Of a stretch of DNA of 5,412 nt, positions 1-3,788 are shown piece by piece. The stretch comes from Phycisphaerales bacterium UBA2266 (GTDB lineage: Bacteria > Planctomycetota > Phycisphaerae > Sedimentisphaerales > Anaerobacaceae): assembly GCA_002347125.1 (NCBI GenBank), contig DDXG01000317.1, forward strand, positions 23,504 through 28,915, read 5' to 3'. The notes beneath the pieces are model-generated. The model was not told the origin of the DNA. It worked only from the letters and a program-made list of their open reading frames with translations, and ran no database searches. The position numbers and the translations under genes are program-made. Within the stretch, counting starts at the first letter, position 1; each line of letters begins with the position of its first letter.

Positions 1-2
1 TG

Positions 3-647
3 TTGCCGGCGCTGGCGGCCGCGAGGATGCAGGGCAAACGGATTGCCTCGGCGGGCAATCTGCGGCAGATCGGACTGGCCATCGAGATGTACGCACAAGA
101 CAACCGAGGTCTGTTCCCGGCGTGCAGCCATGATTCGGCCATCGGAGTAGCGGCATCCTGGGTGTACACGTTGCGTCCTTACGTCGGCGATATCAACGAG
201 ATACGGATATGCCCGGCCGATCCCAGCGGCAGAGAACGCCTGGCCAGAGGACTGACCAGTTACGTGCTCAACGGCTACATTGCTATAGATGACCACCATC
301 GCCACGAGGGCGAGGATACCCACGGGCACAAATGCTACCGAAGCCTGCACGGGCTGCGGCGGCCGGGGCTGACGATTACGACGTTCATCTGCTGTGACCG
401 GCTGGTCGAGGGGGTCAAGTTCGACCATACACACTCACAGGAGTGGTTCGAGCCGTCGCCGAATATCCCGTGGGATGCAATCCGCGAGGACATCCAGCCG
501 GATCGATTCCACACTCGGCGGGCCCAGGACAATACGAACGGCTCCTCGCTTTACCTCTATGCCGACGGGCGGGTGGAGAACTTGCGGGCCGAACACATCA
601 AGGAAATGGCCGATGCCTATCAGAACTTCGCCAAGCCACCGGACTGA
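3..647 (+). CDS. Prepilin-like secreted protein, H-X9-DG type (5' truncated)
   Basis: The gene is cut by the left edge; the first visible codons (LLPALAAARMQGKR) are the end of the hydrophobic N-terminal helix of a type IV pilin/pseudopilin-like protein, so the real start and methylation site lie upstream and the TTG at 3 is not a start. The next stretch, NLRQIGLAIEMYAQDN followed by GLFP, is the family hallmark right after the helix. The C-terminal end carries LYLYADGRVENL, the beta-strand plus DG of the 'prepilin-type processing-associated H-X9-DG' domain. Here the motif is degenerate: the nearest upstream His (visible residue 170) is 17 residues before DG (188-189), and the canonical His position is Thr. 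Several Cys (visible residues 41, 70, 111, 130, 131) could form disulfides after export. These proteins are found in large numbers in Planctomycetota; the exact role is unknown. Family call is firm, function is not. Confidence 0.85.
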   Translation: MPALAAARMQGKRIASAGNLRQIGLAIEMYAQDNRGLFPACSHDSAIGVAASWVYTLRPYVGDINEIRICPADPSGRERLARGLTSYVLNGYIAIDDHHRHEGEDTHGHKCYRSLHGLRRPGLTITTFICCDRLVEGVKFDHTHSQEWFEPSPNIPWDAIREDIQPDRFHTRRAQDNTNGSSLYLYADGRVENLRAEHIKEMADAYQNFAKPPD

Positions 648-711
648 GCCCAAGCGAGGACCGGCAAATACACGGCGGCGGTTAATGCAATCCGGCGAAA
701 TGGCCGATAAC

Positions 712-715
712 AGGG
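712..715 (+). promoter_or_regulatory. Possible ribosome binding site for the amidase
   Basis: AGGG lies 5 nt before the GTG at 721. The two in-frame ATG codons further upstream (685 and 700) have no comparable purine match at normal spacing, so this short site is the main reason for preferring GTG 721. It is only four bases, so the start remains uncertain. Confidence 0.35.
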
Positions 716-720
716 CTATT

Positions 721-1635
721 GTGCGCAGCTCACGGAGATTGACCATCGGACTGGTGCTGGCGGGCGTCCTTGTGGCGGGTTGCCAGCCGGGTCAGCAGGG
801 TGGTGAACGCCCCCCTGTCGCGGACGACCTGCGCACGGTGAACGTCTACGAGATTGCCCAGGCCCTGGGCCTGAAGGTAACGGACATCACCTCGACGCAC
901 TTCACGCTCAAGAACCCGGCGAACATCGTGATGATTTTCACATATCCGGGCGGCCATGCCTACGTCAACGCCACGTCGATCGGCGAGGTGGGCGATGTGG
1001 CGGTGGTCGATGGCAGCACACGGCTGCCGGGCTCGCTTATCGGCCGGATACGCAACGCGATGGAGGCATACCGCGAGACGCCGGTTCCTACACCGACGGC
1101 TTCCGGACGGGTAGTCATCGATGCGGGCCACGGAGGCAAGGACCCGGGGGCCCCGGCCGCGAATGGATATGATGAGAAGACTATCAATCTCCAGGTGGCG
1201 CAGAAGCTGCGGAGCATCCTCAATTCACGGGGTGTGTACGTCGTCATGACGCGCGACGGCGACACGTTTGTGGAACTGGAGGAGCGGGCTGACGTTGCCA
1301 ATCGGATGGGGGCCGACCTGTTCGTGAGCCTCCATGCGGACACGGCGAGCGACCGCTCGGTGCGCGGGTACACCATCTACGTGGCCGACGCGGCGCCGTG
1401 GTCCACGGTGAAGATGGCCGAGGCCATTGAGAACGCCATGGGAGCGGCCGGGCTCTCCAGCCGCGGGGTCCGCCGGGCCAACTACAAGGTCCTCGTGCGA
1501 ACACAGGGGCCCGCGGTGCTGATCGAGATGGGGTTCATATCGAACAGCCGCGAAGCATCCCTGCTGACCGACGGCGCGTTTCAGAATCGCCTGGCCCAGG
1601 CCATAGCGGACGGCATCTGCGCGTGCCTGAAATAG
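721..1635 (+). CDS. N-acetylmuramoyl-L-alanine amidase, lipoprotein (Amidase_3)
   Basis: Zinc-dependent peptidoglycan amidase that cleaves the bond between N-acetylmuramic acid and L-Ala of the stem peptide, acting outside the cytoplasm. From GTG 721 the protein has 304 residues. Residues 1-21 are a compact lipoprotein signal: a basic stretch RSSRR, a hydrophobic core and lipobox VAGC with Cys21 as lipidation site. Residues about 37-113 resemble the degenerate stalk/copper-amine-oxidase-N-like domain often placed before this enzyme (VYEIAQALGLKV ... VVDGSTRLP). A Pro/Thr linker (121-128) leads to the Amidase_3 domain, 130-303. The zinc ligands are visible: His137 in DAGHGG, Glu152 in YDEK, His205 in SLHAD; the catalytic Glu269 is in LIEMGFISN. 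All key residues are intact, so it should be active. In-frame ATGs at 685 and 700 would add 12 or 7 residues before the signal and are possible starts. It follows the prepilin-like gene by 73 bp on the same strand and may be co-transcribed; no terminator is seen between them. Confidence 0.9.
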   Translation: MRSSRRLTIGLVLAGVLVAGCQPGQQGGERPPVADDLRTVNVYEIAQALGLKVTDITSTHFTLKNPANIVMIFTYPGGHAYVNATSIGEVGDVAVVDGSTRLPGSLIGRIRNAMEAYRETPVPTPTASGRVVIDAGHGGKDPGAPAANGYDEKTINLQVAQKLRSILNSRGVYVVMTRDGDTFVELEERADVANRMGADLFVSLHADTASDRSVRGYTIYVADAAPWSTVKMAEAIENAMGAAGLSSRGVRRANYKVLVRTQGPAVLIEMGFISNSREASLLTDGAFQNRLAQAIADGICACLK

Positions 1636-1946
1636 GACGCGAGTACCGGCGATTGCGCAAGGCCGGCGACTCCCACCTGCATCACCCCCTACCCGGCGAC
1701 GCCGCAGGCATACACCACCCCATAAGGCCGTTGTATCCCCTCACATGCGACTGGAACAAAGCAACGCCTTCGATAGGTGGAGTGTCAGGGGCTCCCTACA
1801 ATTCACTGGCAGACATTGCGGTGACGTCCGGGCATGATCCGATCGGCCTTCAGGGAACGACGACGCCTTATTTCGACGGAGTCGTTGACGCGGCGGATGT
1901 TGCGTGTTTTGCGGAGAGCTGGCTTGCCGAGTACAGAACAGAGTAG
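1636..1946 (+). pseudogene. Remnant with half dockerin-like C-terminus
   Basis: An open frame continues from within the amidase end (GTG 1623, no ribosome site) to TAG at 1944-1946. The first 60 or so codons are rich in His, Pro and Arg and resemble no family I know. The tail encoded by 1869-1943 reads YFDGVVDAADVACFAESWLAEY. That matches the last half of planctomycete dockerin-like tails (DGxVDxxDxxxxAExWL), with the calcium-loop Asp/Gly positions and the terminal WL. The first dockerin repeat and any large catalytic or binding domain are missing, and there is no credible start or signal peptide. I read it as the 3' end of a larger secreted-protein gene whose front was lost. A short translated peptide coupled to the amidase stop is a weaker alternative. 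Nothing else recognisable is present in this stretch. Confidence 0.4.
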
Positions 1947-1948
1947 CT

Positions 1949-1960
1949 CGGCCGCGGCCG
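1949..1960. repeat. 12-bp perfect GC palindrome between convergent genes
   Basis: CGGCCGCGGCCG reads the same on both strands and lies between the end of the dockerin-like frame (1946) and the stop codon of the minus-strand regulator (1962). As RNA it could fold only into a short 4-bp stem with a 4-base loop. No T-run follows on either strand, so it is at best a poor bidirectional terminator and may be a by-product of high GC content. Confidence 0.3.
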
Positions 1961-1961
1961 G

Positions 1962-3575
1962 CTAATCGGGGGATTTGAGTTTACGCCAGAGGGTGGTGGG
2001 GCTGATGCCGAGGATTTCGGCGGCCTTGGTGCGGTTTCCGTTGGTCTGTTCGAGGACGGCGCGGATGTGGGCCTGCTCGACCTGCGCCAGGGTGGAGGCC
2101 CCCCCTACCGGGGCAGTGGCTCGGCCGGCCGTGATGGCCGCGGGCAGGACGTCGGGGGTGATTACGCCGTCGCGCGAGAGGATGGCGGCGCGTTCGAGGA
2201 CGTTCTCCAGTTCACGCACGTTGCCGGGCCAGGCGTAGCGGATGAGCGGATCGACGCAGCGGGCGTCGAGGCGGAGGTTGGGCAATGAAAGCGCGGCACT
2301 GTGCCTCTCGATGAAATGGCGGACGAGCGGCAGGATGTCCTCCGGGCGGCGGCGAAGCGGCGGGACCTCCATTTCAATGACGCCAAGACGGTAGTACAGG
2401 TCTTCCCGGAAACGTTCTTCGCGGACGGCCCTGGGCAGGTCGCGGTTCGTGGCGGCGATGATGCGGACGTCGATCTTGCGGGGGATGCTCTCGCCGACGC
2501 GCATGATCTCCTTCTCCTGGACGACGCGGAGCAGCCGGGCCTGCATGGCGGGCGAGATGTCGCCGATTTCGTCGAGCAGAAGGGTTCCGCCGTTGGCCTG
2601 CTCAAAGAGGCCGACGCGGTCTTCCACGGCGCCGGTGAACGAGCCGGCCTTGTGGCCGAACAGTTCGCTTTCGAGGAGGGTCTCGGGCAATGAGCTGCAA
2701 TTGACGGCCAGGAAGATGCGGTCGGAGCGATCGGACAGGCCGTGGATGTAGCGGGCGAGCATCTCCTTGCCGGAGCCGCTCTCGCCGGTGATGAGGATGG
2801 AAGAGTTGAACCGGGCCACGCAGCCGGCCAGGTCGAGCGTCTGGCGAAAGACATTGCTGTGGACCTCGGTGAACCAGCGTTTCTGCAGGGCGCGGAGCTG
2901 GTCGATTCGCCGACGCTGGCTGACAATCTGGCGGTCTTTCTGCCGCAGTTCGGCGGTCAATTGCAGGATCCGGGTCTGGATGGCATCGACTTCGAGGAAG
3001 TACTTCAGGTACGGCTTGATCTCGTCGCCCCAGGACTGCTGGTCCTTGCCGACGACGATGCAGTGGTCGGCGCCGGCGCCGCGGCAGCGGCGTTCAAGGA
3101 AATACACGTTGGCGCCGAGCCAGAAGGTGGCGTAGCCGCTGGCGTAGCCGGTCTGGACCCAGCAGACGGGCTCAGTGGAGGGGCCGAGTTCGGCGGTGTG
3201 CTCATCGGCCTCGCTGCAGCGGTCCCAGGCGACTTCCATGTTGAAACGGCCGGTGGAACGGTCGGCGTCGAGTGAGAGTACCTCGACGCCCGTAGCCCCG
3301 GCCAGGGCGTGCATCCGCGGGCCGGCCTTGAGCAGCTCCAGTGGGTCATCCCACTCGAAGACGCGGGCCATGGCGGCGGCGTCGGACTGGCCCCAGTAGA
3401 ACCCGAAACGGGTGAAAAGGCACCTGGCGTGCTCGATGCCCACCATCTCAACGAGTTCCCGCCGCAGGTGTCCGAGACTTCCGCAATCGTGGAGCACCAG
3501 GCGTCGGCCGTACAGATCGATGCCCCCGGGTTCAAAATGGATGAGTTCCCTGAGAGACAGGTCGTCTGCCCTCAT
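1962..3575 (-). CDS. Sigma-54 activator, XylR/DmpR type with V4R sensor domain
   Basis: Transcription activator of 537 residues that remodels sigma-54 RNA polymerase using ATP, with a ligand-sensing front half. Residues about 7-100 match XylR_N (LIHFEPGGIDLYGRRLVL, then FTRFGFYWGQSDA). Residues about 110-178 are V4R (PVCWVQTGYASGYATF ... RCRGAGADHC). Cys138, Cys164 and Cys172 have the spacing (26 and 8) I recall for the structural zinc site of MopR/DmpR, with Glu114 the likely fourth ligand. A helical, probably coiled-coil linker spans 190-235. The AAA+ domain has Walker A GESGSGKE (264-271), the sigma-54 loop as GSFTGA instead of GAFTGA (311-316), Walker B LLLDEIGD (332-339), sensor I ATNRDL (375-380) and the arginine-finger region FREDLYYRL (389-397). 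WPGNVREL is at 449-456. A Fis-type HTH fills 513-534. There is no receiver domain, so it is likely controlled by a small molecule, not by phosphorylation; aromatic compounds are the classic ligands but the ligand here is unknown. The gene is divergent from the histidine kinase and its own operators appear to lie between them. Confidence 0.95.
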   Translation of the reverse strand: MRADDLSLRELIHFEPGGIDLYGRRLVLHDCGSLGHLRRELVEMVGIEHARCLFTRFGFYWGQSDAAAMARVFEWDDPLELLKAGPRMHALAGATGVEVLSLDADRSTGRFNMEVAWDRCSEADEHTAELGPSTEPVCWVQTGYASGYATFWLGANVYFLERRCRGAGADHCIVVGKDQQSWGDEIKPYLKYFLEVDAIQTRILQLTAELRQKDRQIVSQRRRIDQLRALQKRWFTEVHSNVFRQTLDLAGCVARFNSSILITGESGSGKEMLARYIHGLSDRSDRIFLAVNCSSLPETLLESELFGHKAGSFTGAVEDRVGLFEQANGGTLLLDEIGDISPAMQARLLRVVQEKEIMRVGESIPRKIDVRIIAATNRDLPRAVREERFREDLYYRLGVIEMEVPPLRRRPEDILPLVRHFIERHSAALSLPNLRLDARCVDPLIRYAWPGNVRELENVLERAAILSRDGVITPDVLPAAITAGRATAPVGGASTLAQVEQAHIRAVLEQTNGNRTKAAEILGISPTTLWRKLKSPD

Positions 3576-3583
3576 ACTCGCGG

Positions 3584-3588
3584 CCTTT
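3584..3588 (-). promoter_or_regulatory. Ribosome binding site of the sigma-54 activator
   Basis: On the minus strand AAAGG stands 8 nt before the ATG at 3575-3573, which supports this start; the XylR_N homology also begins within a few residues of it. The site shares three bases with the outer palindromic repeat at 3586. Confidence 0.5.
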
Positions 3589-3601
3589 CATTGTGAAATG
3601 A
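3586..3601. promoter_or_regulatory. Putative activator binding site, distal (UAS1)
   Basis: TTTCATTGTGAAATGA contains the inverted repeat TTTCA-N3-TGAAA (3586-3598, centre 3592). It matches the neighbouring site at 3608-3623 in 14 of 16 positions. Its centre is about 130 bp upstream of the predicted sigma-54 start of the kinase gene, in the usual range for enhancer sites of sigma-54 activators. It also overlaps the ribosome site of the divergent activator gene. The binding protein is inferred from position to be that activator. Confidence 0.6.
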
Positions 3602-3607
3602 CAGATA

Positions 3608-3623
3608 TTTCATAATGAAATGA
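3608..3623. promoter_or_regulatory. Putative activator binding site, proximal (UAS2)
   Basis: TTTCATAATGAAATGA contains TTTCA-TAA-TGAAA (3608-3620); with the flanking A3607 and T3621 the arms extend to 6 bp. Its centre (3614) is 22 bp from that of the distal copy, about two helical turns, so two dimers could bind the same face of the DNA. It is about 108 bp upstream of the predicted kinase transcription start. It overlaps the predicted -10 box and start point of the activator gene, which would suit self-repression. Confidence 0.6.
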
Positions 3624-3648
3624 TACACGACTCTATTCGACACTGCAA
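3620..3648 (-). promoter_or_regulatory. Candidate sigma-70-type promoter of the activator gene
   Basis: On the minus strand TTGCAG (3648-3643) and TATCAT (3625-3620) are separated by exactly 17 bp. The -10 matches the consensus at 5 of 6 positions, the -35 at only 3 of 6. Transcription would start near 3612 and leave a leader of about 37 nt. The -10 overlaps the proximal palindromic repeat. Planctomycete promoter consensus is not well known to me, so this is a moderate call. Confidence 0.4.
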
Positions 3649-3650
3649 TG

Positions 3651-3673
3651 GCCCCTATTGGGCAAAAAACCCA
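3651..3673. repeat. Two overlapping alternative inverted repeats around an A6 tract
   Basis: GCCC-N5-GGGC (3651-3663) and TGGG-N7-CCCA (3659-3673) share the central GGG, so only one of the two could form at a time. The loop of the second holds A6 (3664-3669). Neither predicted transcript covers this stretch, so a terminator or RNA switch is unlikely. An intrinsic bend between the enhancer sites and the sigma-54 promoter, or an operator, is possible. Confidence 0.25.
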
Positions 3674-3695
3674 GATTTATTGACAGCCTCAGAAC

Positions 3696-3711
3696 CGGCA
3701 CAGGGGTTGCT
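3696..3711 (+). promoter_or_regulatory. Sigma-54 (-24/-12) promoter of the histidine kinase gene
   Basis: CGGCAC-AGGGG-TTGCT matches the sigma-54 consensus TGGCAC-N5-TTGCW at all fixed positions but the first, with exact spacing: GG at 3697-3698 and GC at 3709-3710 are 10 bp apart. The predicted start is near 3722, 48 nt before the kinase ATG. Support from context is strong: a sigma-54 activator is encoded divergently and two palindromic sites lie at about -108 and -130. Confidence 0.75.
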
Positions 3712-3720
3712 ATGTAGTGA

Positions 3721-3738
3721 TTGTGAATTTTTTCACAA
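3721..3738. promoter_or_regulatory. Perfect inverted repeat of Crp/Fnr type on the kinase start point
   Basis: TTGTGAA-TTTT-TTCACAA has perfect 7-bp arms and contains TGTGA-N6-TCACA (3722-3737), the half-site pair and spacing bound by Crp. Its centre is about 8 bp downstream of the predicted sigma-54 start, so a bound protein would be expected to block transcription. The same bases could form a 7-bp hairpin with a U4 loop at the very 5' end of the kinase mRNA. No T-run follows the second arm, so it is not a terminator. Confidence 0.5.
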
Positions 3739-3749
3739 GGCGCTCGTTC

Positions 3750-3788
3750 ATGGCCAAGCGAAGAAAGCTATGCCACTACGGTTGTTGA
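3750..3788 (+). CDS. Possible 12-residue leader peptide overlapping the kinase start
   Basis: ATG at 3750 opens a 12-codon frame (MAKRRKLCHYGC, stop TGA 3786-3788) that overlaps the first codons of the kinase in another frame. It has AAGG at 3737-3740, 9 nt upstream, which is a better-spaced ribosome site than the weak purine stretch directly before the kinase ATG at 3770. Ribosomes finishing this frame would stop 16 nt past the kinase start and could reinitiate there. The frame is short enough to be chance. Confidence 0.2.
   Translation: MAKRRKLCHYGC

Noticed and set aside
394..684. Upstream extension of the amidase reading frame to ATG 394
   Set aside because: It would overlap most of the prepilin-like gene in another frame, is Ser/Arg-rich nonsense, and would bury the lipoprotein signal peptide in the middle of the protein.
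1646..1699. Three copies of CCGGCGA after the amidase stop
   Set aside because: The copies are only seven bases, irregularly spaced, and expected by chance at this GC content; no CRISPR or repeat array is present.
2162..2926. 254-codon minus-strand frame, and the plus-strand frames at 2301-2693 and 2742-3275
   Set aside because: All lie inside the sigma-54 activator gene; their Ala/Pro/Ser-rich or low-complexity products match no domain, while the activator frame shows every expected motif.
3675..3688. IHF binding site between the enhancers and the sigma-54 promoter
   Set aside because: The minus-strand sequence TGTCAATAAATCT only partly fits WATCAA-N4-TTR; it has several mismatches at fixed positions.
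3680..3716. TTGACA (3680-3685) with TATGTA (3711-3716) as a sigma-70 promoter for the kinase
   Set aside because: The spacer is 25 bp, far above the usual 16-18, and no -10-like box occurs at the right distance. The -24/-12 box between them fits much better.
3721..3738. Rho-independent terminator
   Set aside because: The T-run is in the loop, the second arm is not followed by Ts, and no gene ends upstream on either strand.
3722..3771. Crp-type repeat as a class II activator site at -41.5
   Set aside because: This would place the transcript start at the kinase ATG itself, and no -10-like hexamer is found at about 3759-3764.
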